The notes: a model not told the origin generated them from the letters alone. A DNA stretch of 64,000 bases from Thalassobacillus devorans (GCF_011761345.1 NZ_JAASRY010000001.1:496001-560000); one strand, 5' to 3'. Positions 1 through 8,380 are shown, counted from the first letter of the stretch. Numbers and translations are program-made.

Positions 1-408
1 GATGCAAAGACCAAATCCTATAACGTAAGTGATTCCAGTCCACAACATATTCCAGCCCGTGTGATAAACAACCTTGCCAGTAAGCAGAAAAATATATTCA
101 ATAAATGACACTACTAAAGTAAACAAAAGGACCAGATGAAACGGATGAATTCTCCTCTTTTTCAGCACATAAGCGAAAATGATCGCTATCATAGGAAAGT
201 AACCAATGTTATAAGGGATTATTGATAAAGTAGGATTTAGATACACAGGGGTTACGGTCCAAAACAGAACCAGACCTAAATCGTTTATTAAAAAAGCGAT
301 GGTGGTACCCAAGGGAAAAAGCAGGATAACTAACCGAGGTTCTTTTGTAAAGAAGTAACTGCAGATAATCCAAGGGATAATTATACCGAACGTAATATTA
401 AATAACAT
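1..408 (-). CDS. CBO0543-like integral membrane protein (C-terminus cut by window edge)
   Basis: This open frame of 136 codons starts at ATG 408 and leaves the window at base 1, so the C-terminus is missing. It begins MLFNITFGIIIPW and has about four hydrophobic segments separated by short basic loops. It is a paralogue of the membrane protein encoded at 27.0-27.5 kb: both share LFN-x2-FG-x-IIPW at the N-terminus and a KVVY-x2-GWN motif followed by YVIG near the C-terminus. These features fit the uncharacterised small membrane proteins that NCBI calls CBO0543 family (name from memory). The gene starts 14 nt after the stop of an upstream MarR-type regulator, with an AGAAGTGAT ribosome-binding site, so the two are probably one transcript. 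Function unknown. Confidence 0.7.
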   Translation of the reverse strand, partial: MLFNITFGIIIPWIICSYFFTKEPRLVILLFPLGTTIAFLINDLGLVLFWTVTPVYLNPTLSIIPYNIGYFPMIAIIFAYVLKKRRIHPFHLVLLFTLVVSFIEYIFLLTGKVVYHTGWNMLWTGITYVIGFGLCI

Positions 409-422
409 AAGGGATCACTTCT

Positions 423-938
423 TTATATTTGATAATCAATAGCCTTTTCTGAAAAATCACTAGGGACCATACTTCCATTAATAACCTTCTGTTTGAATGG
501 TTCCCCTTTATTCACTTCCAAAATTTTCTGGGCATAGGCCAGGAAATTGACTACTTCTTCTTTCGAGAGACAGCTGATATTGCAGGGGAAATTTTCTATG
601 ACTTCTACAGCGTCAATCAGTTGTTTCAGCAACACGCTTCCTTTGGCAGTGATTTCTACTTTTTTGAACCTTGGTTTCTCCTTATCAACCCCTATACGGA
701 TCAAGCCCCGTTCTTTTAGAGGTTTCAACAGTCTTGTAACAGTGGAACTATGCCAGCATCCTAACTCTCCTATCTCTGATGGCGAAAGGACATTCTGATT
801 GGTTGCAAGTAAAAATAAAATATGCTGTTGAGCAGGAGTGATATTATATCTCCGGCCCAGGTCAGCCCACTGTTCTTCCATACAAAAGTACAATGCTCTA
901 ATCATTAGAAGTAAATTCTTTTTCAGCCAAAACTCCAC
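423..938 (-). CDS. MarR-family transcriptional regulator (Hpr/ScoC-like)
   Basis: This 171-residue protein has a winged-helix fold of MarR type. The segment around residues 55-85 (SPSEIGELGCWHSSTVTRLL then KERGLI) is the recognition helix and start of the wing, and resembles Hpr/ScoC (IAKFG..H.STA...KKLEERG). The start is GTG, chosen because GAGGGTG lies 8 nt upstream. Two adjoining 12-bp palindromes TTGTA-N2-TACAA lie just upstream of the ribosome-binding site, so autorepression is likely. The next gene downstream is a small membrane protein 14 nt away. The C-terminal 30 residues are variable and polar. Ligand and targets are unknown. Confidence 0.85.
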   Translation of the reverse strand: MEFWLKKNLLLMIRALYFCMEEQWADLGRRYNITPAQQHILFLLATNQNVLSPSEIGELGCWHSSTVTRLLKPLKERGLIRIGVDKEKPRFKKVEITAKGSVLLKQLIDAVEVIENFPCNISCLSKEEVVNFLAYAQKILEVNKGEPFKQKVINGSMVPSDFSEKAIDYQI

Positions 939-955
939 TCTTTTTTCACCCTCAC

Positions 956-979
956 TTGTAAGTACAATTGTAGATACAA
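956..979. promoter_or_regulatory. Tandem MarR-type operator
   Basis: Two perfect 12-bp palindromes, TTGTAAGTACAA and TTGTAGATACAA, abut each other immediately upstream of the MarR gene's ribosome-binding site. The same motif (TTGTAAATACAA) precedes the second MarR gene of the window near 27.73 kb. Operator function is inferred from position and symmetry. Confidence 0.65.
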
Positions 980-1023
980 CTGTAGTATTCGCTAGTTACC
1001 ATTCTTTATACATGGCAATAGTA

Positions 1024-1080
1024 AGTGCCTGATCCCGACTCATAAATCCACTGCTGAGGTTGGGGGCAGGCACTTTTTTT
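1024..1080. repeat. GTGCCTGACCCC inverted repeat, copy 1
   Basis: AGTGCCTGATCCCGACT is mirrored by a right arm reading TTGGGGGCAGGCACT, with a T-run after it on the plus strand. It belongs to a dispersed intergenic family with clear copies near 4.0, 4.94, 8.38 and 19.08 kb. The structure could act as a terminator. Confidence 0.75.
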
Positions 1081-1097
1081 ACCTTAGTCATATTTTT

Positions 1098-1245
1098 AAG
1101 ACCATAACACGATAGAATTAGGGTGCTAATGGTCTTAATAGAGTGGATAAAAAACCTTAGTAAAGAAATACGCTGTGGTAATGGTCTTTATAGTCAATAT
1201 AAGAACCATTAGCAAACTTAAATTTGTGTGGGACGGTCTTTATAA
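1098..1245. repeat. 52-nt phased GGTC/GACC half-site array, array 1
   Basis: GGTC occurs at 1131, 1183 and 1235, exactly 52 nt apart, and inverted ACC(A/T) half-sites lie at 1101, about 1154 and 1205. Sequence between the half-sites is poorly conserved. There is no gene in the roughly 370-base stretch between the MarR promoter and the small gene ending at 1337; it holds this array and the preceding inverted repeat. Three further arrays with the same geometry occur in the window. Confidence 0.7.
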
Positions 1246-1313
1246 GAATTATTTAACCCAGCTAAAGCAATCAACGGCATCGAATGTGTCTTTCTGCAGA
1301 AAGAGAAAATTAA

Positions 1314-1338
1314 AAGAACCACAAAAAGCGTGGTTCTT
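1314..1338 (-). terminator. Rho-independent terminator
   Basis: A nine-base stem, AAGAACCAC pairing with GTGGTTCTT around a 7-nt loop, is followed on the minus strand by TTAATTTTC. It overlaps the stop codon of the small gene read on the minus strand. Confidence 0.65.
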
Positions 1339-1522
1339 AATCTCTTATGGATCCTGCCTCACGGGATGTCATCGCACCTATCCCATGGCTTACATCCTGT
1401 TGAATTTCCTGCTTTACTTTGTTGGGGTTTGTCCCCGAGCGGCCTGAATTCAACGGAGATTTCGGATGCTCTTGTTTTCCTTGTTCCATGTTAGTTCCAG
1501 GCGTTGTCTGGTTCTTTTCCAT
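1337..1522 (-). CDS. Small hydrophilic hypothetical protein (61 aa)
   Basis: ATG at 1522 is preceded by GGAGGTGA at ideal spacing; an in-frame TTG six bases earlier is too close to that site. The 61-residue product is rich in Gln, Asn, Thr, Ser and Gly, with no membrane segment or cysteine, and begins MEKNQTTPGTNMEQGKQ. The composition recalls small spore-associated proteins, but I recognise no family motif. A hairpin terminator overlaps its stop codon, which supports a short monocistronic transcript. Confidence 0.6.
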   Translation of the reverse strand: MEKNQTTPGTNMEQGKQEHPKSPLNSGRSGTNPNKVKQEIQQDVSHGIGAMTSREAGSIRD

Positions 1523-1672
1523 AATCAATCACCTCCATATCCGTAGGTTTTACAATCACTCAGATAATAATCAGGTGGTCATTTCTAATTTAAAAAGGGA
1601 TTTACTAACATTTTGTTTAAATACAAATAGGATGACTAGTTAAATTGGATGTAAGGGTGAGGAGAGGTAAAG

Positions 1673-1744
1673 ATGGGCCAGACTTTATTAGATGATTTTA
1701 AGGAGTTTTTAGCAGAATATGTTGAAAATAGCTTTACTAAATAA
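1673..1744 (+). CDS. Possible 23-aa peptide
   Basis: A short frame, MGQTLLDDFKEFLAEYVENS plus three residues, follows a purine-rich GAGGAGAGG site at good spacing. It is predicted to be an acidic amphipathic helix. No homologue is recognised. The 92 bases after it lead into the oxidoreductase gene, so it could be a leader peptide. Confidence 0.3.
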   Translation: MGQTLLDDFKEFLAEYVENSFTK

Positions 1745-1836
1745 AAATGTATTTAATAGTGATATTGGCATATGTTAAAAAATTCCTTAATTAGAATGTG
1801 GGAAAATAAAGAAGGTTGGATAGGGGCTGTTACGGT

Positions 1837-3180
1837 TTGGAGCGAAGGGATAAGGCTGTTGTTGTTGGCGGAGGGATTTCTGGCAAATTGGCAACACGTG
1901 TATTGGCTGATTTTTTTAAAGAGGTAATTATTCTTGAACGTGATGCAGAACCACAAGGTCCATTGCCGAGGAAAGGGGCACCTCAAGGCGAGCATATCCA
2001 TGCCCTGCTTTTTGCCGGTGCGAATGGCCTCGAAGAACTGTTTCCTGGTATTACGGAGAATTTTAAGGCAAGCGGAGCCGTTAAAATTAATGCGACGAAG
2101 GACATTGCTTGGTTTCACCATGGGGTTTGGAAACTCCGCTATGATGGGGAATGCTCAACCATTCTCCAAACACGTCCGCATTTAGAGTGGCTTCTGGAGC
2201 AATACATGAAAAGGATCCCGAACGTGACAATCCAGTACAGCCAAAAGGTCGGTAATTTTCTATATAATGAAAAAGAAAATCGAATAACTGGAGTGGAAAT
2301 AAGGGATGGCAGCGACCCGATCACTTTATATGCCGATTTGATTGTAGATGCCAGTGGTGTTAGTAGTCTTTTTTCAAGATGGCTAAGGAAACGAGGAGTA
2401 CATATTCCAGAAGAGAAAGTTAACATTGACTTATGTTATTTTACAAAAACCCTTGAACTTCCTGACAACCCAGACAGGGACTGGGCAATAAAACTTGTCT
2501 ATCCCAATCCACCTTCTGAAAAAATCGGTGGAGGTATTTCGAAGGTAGAGGGCAACCGTTATTTAGTTACCTTTATGGGATACCATAATGAAATTAATGA
2601 AAAGGAAGTACGGAAGAGTGATACTAACTTTATAGATATCGCGAGACAATTGCCGATACTGGATCTTTATCATGAACTGAAGAATGCTACTGCTTTATCA
2701 GGTACCTCCGTCTTCCGTGTCCCGAATATCACGTGGAGAAGGTTTGATAAGGTGAGCAAATTTCCAAATGGACTAATGACGATTGGGGATACCATTTGCA
2801 GGATTGATCCCTTTTTTGGACAAGGGATGAGTATCGCCGTCCTGGAAGCTTTAGCATTAAAAAAGCTGTTGGTTAATTGGGATAGATCGACTCAAAACCT
2901 AGTAGATTGCTTTCATCGTGAAGTTATGAAAATTATTACACCTATTTGGAACATGGTGCTAACCGAAGATTTCCGCTACCCGGAAACGGTGGGGAGGAAG
3001 CCGGCAGGTCTATCTATCCAGCAGTGGTATGCGAAAAATATTTTTCTTCTATCCTCTGAACATAAAGGAACCTACAACGCTTTTATACAGGTAATGCATC
3101 TTCTTCGCCCAACTTCTACCTTGATGCACCCGAGAATTATAAAAAATGTTTGGAAGCGGAAGTTTACCAAAAAGCGTTAA
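1837..3180 (+). CDS. FAD-dependent monooxygenase / oxidoreductase
   Basis: The product (447 aa from TTG 1837) is a flavoprotein of the p-hydroxybenzoate hydroxylase / geranylgeranyl reductase-like superfamily. It has the dinucleotide-binding motif VVVGGGISGKLATRVL at the N-terminus, an acidic strand end (ILERD), and the second FAD motif GDTICRIDPFFGQGMS about residue 325. The substrate cannot be read from sequence. A TTG 21 bases further upstream is also in frame but abuts the AAAGAAGG site with no spacing, so TTG 1837 after AGGGG is preferred; the start is uncertain. It stands alone, with a degenerate repeat between it and the next gene. Confidence 0.8.
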   Translation: MERRDKAVVVGGGISGKLATRVLADFFKEVIILERDAEPQGPLPRKGAPQGEHIHALLFAGANGLEELFPGITENFKASGAVKINATKDIAWFHHGVWKLRYDGECSTILQTRPHLEWLLEQYMKRIPNVTIQYSQKVGNFLYNEKENRITGVEIRDGSDPITLYADLIVDASGVSSLFSRWLRKRGVHIPEEKVNIDLCYFTKTLELPDNPDRDWAIKLVYPNPPSEKIGGGISKVEGNRYLVTFMGYHNEINEKEVRKSDTNFIDIARQLPILDLYHELKNATALSGTSVFRVPNITWRRFDKVSKFPNGLMTIGDTICRIDPFFGQGMSIAVLEALALKKLLVNWDRSTQNLVDCFHREVMKIITPIWNMVLTEDFRYPETVGRKPAGLSIQQWYAKNIFLLSSEHKGTYNAFIQVMHLLRPTSTLMHPRIIKNVWKRKFTKKR

Positions 3181-3194
3181 TATTGCTTTTCATA

Positions 3195-3243
3195 AATTGC
3201 ATGCGCTCACTCCGTTACCACTTTAGCAGGATGGGACAGACAC
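3195..3243. repeat. Degenerate GTGCCTGACCCC-family repeat
   Basis: The central part (CACTCCGTTACCACTTTAGC then AGGATGGGACAG) matches the loop region of the intact copy near 8.4 kb, but the outer arms have decayed. Confidence 0.45.
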
Positions 3244-3363
3244 GTTTCGGAAACGTGTCAAATTGGTTTCTTTTCTATTTATCTGTTACTTTATTGGTAG
3301 TAGGAGATATCTTATTGGAAATAAGTCTATCAATGGCTTTGTTTTATAGAAAAGGAGATACAT

Positions 3364-3996
3364 ATGCGCAAAATCGGTAAATCTTTTCTGATCTATTTTA
3401 TTGGGATTTCCGTATTAACCTTAGGCATTACGCTCACTATACAATCCCGATTAGGCACTTCACCATTTGATGCATTACTCGTTGGTTTATATCGCACATT
3501 TGGATTAACCATTGGCAGTTGGGAAATTGTTGTTGGTTCGGCTATGGTATTGCTTAATGCAGCAGCTTTAAAAGCAAGACCAGAATTTTTAGCTATATTA
3601 ACTTCCATTATTACAGGGATGGGGATTGATACATGGCTTTTCTTATTAGGAGAATGGTTAATACCTAATCATTTATTTGAACAAATTTTATTAGTTTTAC
3701 TAGGCATTATTTTAGGCGGGATAGGGATTGCGATTTATTTAGAATCAAACTTTGCACCAAATCCTATGGACCGATCCATGGTTATTTTAACGGATAAAAC
3801 AAGCTGGTCTTTTAGCAGGTCCCGGGCGGTCATCAGTATTGTTTTAGTAATGATTGCTTTCTTATTCAATGGTGCTATTGGTATTGGAACGTTGATTAAT
3901 GCATTAATCACAGGCGTTATCATCCAGTGGGCTCGTCCATATGTCTTGGTTATTCTTTATAAACGTCCTGTACAAGTAGCGAGTAACAGTCAATAA
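3364..3996 (+). CDS. YczE/YitT-like integral membrane protein
   Basis: This 210-residue protein has five or six hydrophobic segments and the N-terminal pattern FLIYFIGISVLTLGITLTIQ followed by GTSPFDAL, typical of the YczE/YyaS family of uncharacterised membrane proteins. ATG is preceded by AAAGGAGATACAT. It is flanked by intergenic repeats and looks monocistronic. Transport or export roles have been suggested for relatives, but nothing here identifies a substrate. Confidence 0.75.
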   Translation: MRKIGKSFLIYFIGISVLTLGITLTIQSRLGTSPFDALLVGLYRTFGLTIGSWEIVVGSAMVLLNAAALKARPEFLAILTSIITGMGIDTWLFLLGEWLIPNHLFEQILLVLLGIILGGIGIAIYLESNFAPNPMDRSMVILTDKTSWSFSRSRAVISIVLVMIAFLFNGAIGIGTLINALITGVIIQWARPYVLVILYKRPVQVASNSQ

Positions 3997-4004
3997 TCAA
4001 AGTA

Positions 4005-4057
4005 AAAGTACCTGAACACCACTTACTACTTTTTTATCAGGGTTAGAGTCAGGTGCC
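4005..4057. repeat. GTGCCTGACCCC inverted repeat, diverged copy
   Basis: AAAGTACCTGAACACCACTT and a right arm reading GAGTCAGGTGCC form an imperfect inverted repeat between two co-directional genes. Confidence 0.5.
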
Positions 4058-4115
4058 AGCCTTCGTTTTTCAATTACATGAATTATAATAAATCTTTTAG
4101 CAAAGGGTGATAGCA

Positions 4116-4514
4116 ATGAATTCAAACGAGCAAAATGAACACATTCTCACCAACAAAGAAAGAGCAGTTTCTTTTTTGAAACTGGTTGCTTCAGGGAAGG
4201 TGAGGGAAGCGTTTAACAGTCATGTAAGTCATGATTTTTCTCATCATAATCCTATTTTTCCCGGTGATGCATCCTCACTTATGACAGCGATGGAGGAAAA
4301 TGCCTCCAAGAGTCCTGAAAAAACTTTTGAAGTAAAGCGAGCTATCGAAGAGAACGACCTTGTTGTAGTTCACTCCCATGTCAAACAACAACCAGAAGAC
4401 TTAGGAGCGGCAGTTGTTCATATCTTTCGTTTCCAGGATGATCAGATTTTAGAATTATGGGATTTAGGTCAACCGATACCAGAGGATTCCCCAAATAAGA
4501 ATGGTATGTTTTAA
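4116..4514 (+). CDS. NTF2-like / SnoaL-like protein
   Basis: The 132-residue product has the layout of the NTF2-like (SnoaL-type) cone fold: an N-terminal helix (ERAVSFLKLVASGKVREAF), HHNPIFPGD in the first loop, and strands ending in VHIFRFQDDQILELWDLGQP. Such proteins act as small-molecule isomerases or as ligand-binding domains; this one is unassigned. ATG 4116 is preferred over an in-frame GTG nine bases upstream because AAAGGGTGA fits the ATG. Confidence 0.75.
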   Translation: MNSNEQNEHILTNKERAVSFLKLVASGKVREAFNSHVSHDFSHHNPIFPGDASSLMTAMEENASKSPEKTFEVKRAIEENDLVVVHSHVKQQPEDLGAAVVHIFRFQDDQILELWDLGQPIPEDSPNKNGMF

Positions 4515-4603
4515 CGAATATTTTTAGGGTGGGGTAAGGCACTTTTTCTCAAAGCATATTTTTCTCATGGTTTTAACTTCTGCGGTTTATGGTATAATAA
4601 ATA

Positions 4604-4745
4604 AAGAAGCGATATATATTAAAAAAGACCGCAGATGCTGTAACATCTACGGTCGGTAATAGAACGGTCCCTGCAAGGGGGATCGACAAAGGGCAGAAAT
4701 AATCCACCGCGAGTCGTCAGCTCAAGGGTGGATTGTTTTTTTTGG
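4604..4745 (+). ncRNA. Putative antitoxin RNA of a type I toxin-antitoxin pair
   Basis: A TATAAT box at 4593-4598 would start a plus-strand RNA near 4604. This RNA ends in a hairpin (AATCCACC at 4701 pairing with GGTGGATT at 4727) followed by nine T. It is fully antisense to the 3' half of the holin-like toxin gene on the other strand, the TxpA/RatA-type convergent layout. Ends are inferred from the promoter and terminator. Confidence 0.55.
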
Positions 4746-4816
4746 TCAAAAGACAGTATGGCTATGATCAGTGTTGCGAAAGCCACTGCAAACATCAATG
4801 CTTCGTATACTGTCAT
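4619..4816 (-). CDS. Holin-like type I toxin (TxpA / Hol-Tox family)
   Basis: The 65-residue product starts MTVYEALMFAVAFATLIIAI, the signature of the putative holin-like toxin family: a short N-terminus, one membrane-spanning helix and a lysine cluster (DQKKQ). The rest of the frame runs through the terminator hairpin and is probably not conserved. ATG 4816 follows AAAGGGGGTGG; the longer frame upstream has no such site. The transcript ends in a GACCGTAGATG...CATCTGCGGTC hairpin with a T-run (4627-4654). A convergent antisense RNA overlaps it. Family members are membrane-damaging peptides silenced by the antisense RNA. Confidence 0.7.
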   Translation of the reverse strand: MTVYEALMFAVAFATLIIAILSFDQKKQSTLELTTRGGLFLPFVDPPCRDRSITDRRCYSICGLF

Positions 4817-4939
4817 CAGCACCACCCCCTTTCTGTTGGGGATGAATACCGACCACCCTTGAGTCACCTTTTCTATTACATAACGTCATTATAACATGGT
4901 TAACTCTGCCTGGAGAGGTATAATTATCATCTTTTATCA

Positions 4940-4990
4940 TGCCTGATCCCCACTCTGTCACCAATTTGACAGGGAAGGGATCAGGCACTT
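4940..4990. repeat. GTGCCTGACCCC inverted repeat, copy
   Basis: TGCCTGATCCCCACTCTGTC is mirrored by GACAGGGAAGGGATCAGGCA around a short centre. It lies in the 308-base gene-free stretch between the toxin start and the esterase. Confidence 0.75.
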
Positions 4991-5124
4991 TCACCTATAA
5001 TGAGTTTTCTGATAAGAAACGACTTTATATATTAGCGAAAAAAGAATTGACAATCCTCGTCTATGTTGTTATCTTATAGAAAACAAATATTCATATTTGA
5101 AACCCTGTGAGGAGGGGACTAGAT

Positions 5125-5781
5125 TTGAACCCACAACTGGCATATGAGGTCCGTAAGCCAACAAACATAGATCCAAATAGAAAGTATCCAGCCTTGTTTT
5201 TGATGCATGGAATCGGAAGTAATGAACAAGATATGCTTTCTTTAGTAGATGGCTTGGAAAATCATTTTATAATTTTTAGTATCAGAGGTCGTTTATCGCA
5301 GCCACCTGGTTATGCTTTTTTCACCATACAGGGGTATGGAAAACCACATAGGGAAGTATTTGACCAGGCCATCAATCAGGTTAATAACTTTATTGATTAT
5401 GCAGTAGAACAGTATCAAGTGGACAGTAACTTCCTGTATTTACTTGGATTTAGTCAAGGGGCAATTGTATCCATGACGACAGGTCTTACTATGGGAAATC
5501 GTATTAAGGGGATTGTTGCTTTAAGTGGATATATACCGTGCTTTGTCAAGGAAGATTATGATATCCAATCTGTTGAGAATGTGTCATTATTTATCTCCCA
5601 TGGTGAATTTGACAATATTCTTCCGTATGACTGGGGGATAGAAAGTTATAAGTATTTTGACAGCCTGGGTTCTCAAGTAACTTTTAAACCTTACCAGGAA
5701 GGACATAGGATCTCACCGATAAACAAACAGGATTTCACCGATTGGCTGCTGGAAAACCTGGCTGAAACTAAAGAAAAATAA
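5125..5781 (+). CDS. Alpha/beta-hydrolase, phospholipase/carboxylesterase type
   Basis: A 218-residue alpha/beta hydrolase of the Abhydrolase_2 (carboxylesterase / acyl-protein thioesterase-like) family. It has an oxyanion-loop segment LFLMHGIGSNEQDM, nucleophile Ser110 in GFSQG, and probable Asp163 (SHGEFDNILP) and His194 (EGHRI) completing the triad. There is no signal peptide, so it is cytoplasmic. TTG 5125 is chosen because GGAGGGG lies 7 nt upstream; an upstream in-frame GTG overlaps that site. The 87-nt spacer to the next gene leaves co-transcription with the GTP cyclohydrolase II open. Confidence 0.85.
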   Translation: MNPQLAYEVRKPTNIDPNRKYPALFLMHGIGSNEQDMLSLVDGLENHFIIFSIRGRLSQPPGYAFFTIQGYGKPHREVFDQAINQVNNFIDYAVEQYQVDSNFLYLLGFSQGAIVSMTTGLTMGNRIKGIVALSGYIPCFVKEDYDIQSVENVSLFISHGEFDNILPYDWGIESYKYFDSLGSQVTFKPYQEGHRISPINKQDFTDWLLENLAETKEK

Positions 5782-5867
5782 TAGTGAACATCATCATTTG
5801 TTGCACTGGGCCGATTGCCAGCAGGAGTGAACGATGAGTACACGTAAGTAAAAAGGATGAGATATTG

Positions 5868-6620
5868 ATGACACAAACTAAAGTCAAATCAAGAATTCTT
5901 TCGATACTTGAAGATAAAATACAACTACTAGAAACAGATGAGGGTGCCATCTATTTAGTTGGGCCTATAATGCTTCCTGTTAATTTGTATGGGGAGACCG
6001 TTAACTTTCAATGGTATTGCTGGCTTAAATGTGAAGAGATAACAGACGATTTCGATCGAATAATTGAAAAGTTATCTTCTGATAATCTAGCTGAATTACA
6101 GCAATCCAGTGTTTTAACGTATGGTGATTTCAGCAATGGCGATGATGCCATTATTAGAATGCATTCCATCTGTCATACAGGAGATATCTTCGGAAGCAAA
6201 AGATGTGATTGTGGCTTCCAATTGAAACAATCCATGAAAAATATTGTGGAACACGGTACAGGGGCGTTATTTTATTTAGCCAATCACGAAGGAAGAGGAA
6301 TTGGTTTATTCAGTAAAGCGATGGCTTACATTCTTCAGGAGAATGACTACGATACGGTTGAAGCAAATGAAGCGCTTGGCTTTGTTGATGACTCCAGAAA
6401 TTATAGTGATGCGATTTCTGTTTTAAAAGCATTAAGAAGTAAACCAGTTACCCTGATGACCAATAATCCCAAAAAATTAGCGGCTTTAAAAAAAGCTGGT
6501 TTACCGGTATCAGGAAGAGAACCATTATGGGGAGATCGTTCTGAGTTTAACGAAAGATATCTGGAAACAAAAGTAAATCGGTCCGGTCATATTGGAGAAG
6601 AGAAGACAGCTGATATATGA
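5868..6620 (+). CDS. ribA: GTP cyclohydrolase II family protein
   Basis: GTP cyclohydrolase II opens GTP to 2,5-diamino-6-ribosylamino-pyrimidinone phosphate, the first step of riboflavin synthesis. The zinc ligands Cys102, Cys113 and Cys115 lie in RMHSICHTGDIFGSKRCDCG, the catalytic loop is NHEGRGIGL, and a substrate-specificity tail (LMTNNPKKLAALKKAG) follows. At 250 aa it is the stand-alone form with no DHBP synthase domain, and it has about 85 extra N-terminal residues ahead of the catalytic core. It is not next to other rib genes, so a role in another GTP-derived pathway is possible. The start is ATG after AAAGGATGA; a bidirectional terminator follows. Confidence 0.88.
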   Translation: MTQTKVKSRILSILEDKIQLLETDEGAIYLVGPIMLPVNLYGETVNFQWYCWLKCEEITDDFDRIIEKLSSDNLAELQQSSVLTYGDFSNGDDAIIRMHSICHTGDIFGSKRCDCGFQLKQSMKNIVEHGTGALFYLANHEGRGIGLFSKAMAYILQENDYDTVEANEALGFVDDSRNYSDAISVLKALRSKPVTLMTNNPKKLAALKKAGLPVSGREPLWGDRSEFNERYLETKVNRSGHIGEEKTADI

Positions 6621-6680
6621 TCTTTATTCAACACCATTACTTGCTTGGCCGTTCCGAAATCCAAAATTTTCCTTCCATTA

Positions 6681-6718
6681 AAAAATCGCCATGTGATTGA
6701 ACACATGGCGATTTTTTA
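6681..6718. terminator. Bidirectional terminator
   Basis: AAATCGCCATGTG and CACATGGCGATTT form a 13-bp stem with A-run and T-run flanks, between the convergent GTP cyclohydrolase II and peroxiredoxin genes. The stop codon of the latter lies in its tail. Confidence 0.85.
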
Positions 6719-7222
6719 TTTCAAATTCTTTTTAATGTATTGAATGATTTTCCTTAATTCTTTCGGATGGGGACGCCCAAAAGGGCTTGTCTGTCTTTGC
6801 TGGTAAAGCAGCTTTCCCTGGCCATCTGTCAAAAAGTAAGCAGGTTCACTATGGGTGCCATGGTCTTCATATGGGGCCTTCTCATCATGATAATGGACGC
6901 CATAAGCTTCTAGAAACTCGAAGTTTTCATCCATTAATACAGGAAAAGTGAAGCCATGTTCCTCCACCATTTTTTCTAAATCTTCTCTATTATCATGGGT
7001 AACCGTCGTTATATAAACCTGTTGGTTTTCGAAATATCCTTTGCTTTCCTCCAGCTCCTGTAGTTCGCTCATACAGGCTGGACACCAGGATCCACGAAAA
7101 TAGATAAGCAGGTGCCACTGATCACTTCTTTGTTTAAGCGAGTCCGAAAAATTGAATGTTTCACCGCCTACTGTTGGAAGGGTGAAGTCTGGGACCTCCT
7201 GATTTAATTGGAAGGTTGTCAT
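6716..7222 (-). CDS. Peroxiredoxin / thioredoxin-fold redox protein (AhpC/TSA type)
   Basis: A 168-residue thioredoxin-fold protein with a Cys47-Pro-Ala-Cys50 active site (YFRGSWCPAC), in the AhpC-TSA/redoxin superfamily. The N-terminal strand EVPDFTLP and the later TFPVLMDENFEFLEAYGV are typical of bacterioferritin-comigratory-like peroxiredoxins. There is no signal peptide, so it is cytosolic. ATG 7222 sits after AAAGGAGTGATTATA; a GTG three codons earlier overlaps the site. It is monocistronic. Confidence 0.85.
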   Translation of the reverse strand: MTTFQLNQEVPDFTLPTVGGETFNFSDSLKQRSDQWHLLIYFRGSWCPACMSELQELEESKGYFENQQVYITTVTHDNREDLEKMVEEHGFTFPVLMDENFEFLEAYGVHYHDEKAPYEDHGTHSEPAYFLTDGQGKLLYQQRQTSPFGRPHPKELRKIIQYIKKNLK

Positions 7223-7370
7223 TATAATCACTCCTTTAATTGATATATTATGTACATTACCCTAGTTTCTTCAAGAATAAATGATGTAATCTGTTTTTTT
7301 TGTAAAAAATATAAAGGTTCATGGCTCTGCTTCGATGCTATTTTAGCGGGGTGGGGGTCATGCAAAGCGT

Positions 7371-8321
7371 TCAGTTCGCTGTGATGGATTTGTTTTCTTT
7401 CTCGTTATCTGCGGGAGCGGTTTTTTTGTTAAAAGTAAGTAATAGCGTCATACCGATGATACAGGCCATACCGAACCATTGAAAAAAGCCAAAGGGCTCC
7501 CTTAACCAGATAACCATCGTTAATACGGCGGAAAGTGGTTCCAGGTTGCCGATCAGACTGGTTTCTTTAGGTAGTAGATGTTGCAAGCTCTCAATGTAAA
7601 ACCAAAACGCAAGCATCGTACCAAATATAACGACAAAAATGAGATACAGATAAATTTCAACTGTAAAGGTGGAGAATTCCGCTTGCCAGGGTGGGTGTAT
7701 AAACCCTAAGGAAATGCCTCCAATGACCATTGCCCATCCCACAACAACAAGGGAATCAAAATCTTTAAGTAAAGGAATGGCATATAAGGTGTAAAAGGCA
7801 AGGGCAACCCCCGATAAAATGCCCCAAAAGATAGAGATGCCAGGCACGGATAATTGAGAAAAAGTTCCATTGGTCAGTAATAAAAAGGTGCCGAGTAAAG
7901 CAAGCGAAACAGTCACTGCATCCTGTTTTTCAAAGGTTGTCTGTTTACGGAGGAGTAAGTAAACGATGATCATAACCGGAGCGAGGTATTGCAAAAGCGT
8001 AGCAACCGCCGCATTCCCGTAATTGATGGAAGCCATGTAGGTATACTGCACCCCCAGCATGCCAAGTAATCCGAATATAATCATTTGGACAGCTGTGTGT
8101 TTATTTTTCCAAATACTAATGATACGAAAGTTATCTTTCCTGAAAAATTGGATTGCTAACAGTAAAATGCCGGCAATGAGCAAGCGAACGGTTACCAGCC
8201 AATTGACATCGATCGCGTAATCCTGGAAGAGTTTTTGTGAAACTGTACCCCCTACACCCCAAAAGATAGCCCCTGTTATGACGAGAAGTAATCCTTTGCT
8301 TCTTGTATGTCCTTTCCTCAT
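7371..8321 (-). CDS. EamA/DMT-family transporter
   Basis: This 316-residue protein has ten hydrophobic helices made of two EamA repeats: the first starts at [20 protein letters not shown], the second near [20 protein letters not shown]. It is a drug/metabolite transporter superfamily exporter of the RhaT/YdcZ-like layout, with a polar C-terminal tail. The substrate is not predictable. ATG 8321 follows GAGGTGAGTGCAA. It is flanked on both sides by GTGCCTGACCCC-family repeats. Confidence 0.85.
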   Translation of the reverse strand: MRKGHTRSKGLLLVITGAIFWGVGGTVSQKLFQDYAIDVNWLVTVRLLIAGILLLAIQFFRKDNFRIISIWKNKHTAVQMIIFGLLGMLGVQYTYMASINYGNAAVATLLQYLAPVMIIVYLLLRKQTTFEKQDAVTVSLALLGTFLLLTNGTFSQLSVPGISIFWGILSGVALAFYTLYAIPLLKDFDSLVVVGWAMVIGGISLGFIHPPWQAEFSTFTVEIYLYLIFVVIFGTMLAFWFYIESLQHLLPKETSLIGNLEPLSAVLTMVIWLREPFGFFQWFGMACIIGMTLLLTFNKKTAPADNEKENKSITAN

Positions 8322-8380
8322 TTGCACTCACCTCAAAAATATAACGATAGTGTTATAATAATTGAAAAATAGCTATGAAA

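Noticed and set aside
1098-1245. 52-nt arrays as CRISPR
   Set aside because: Repeats are only 4-8 conserved bases per unit and alternate in orientation; there is no conserved ~30-nt repeat, and no cas genes are present.
1175-1447. Plus-strand open frame of 90 codons
   Set aside because: It spans the 52-nt array, a terminator and the antisense of the 61-aa gene; no ribosome-binding site.
3150-3380. Plus-strand open frame of 76 codons
   Set aside because: Overlaps two real genes and a degenerate repeat; no protein features.
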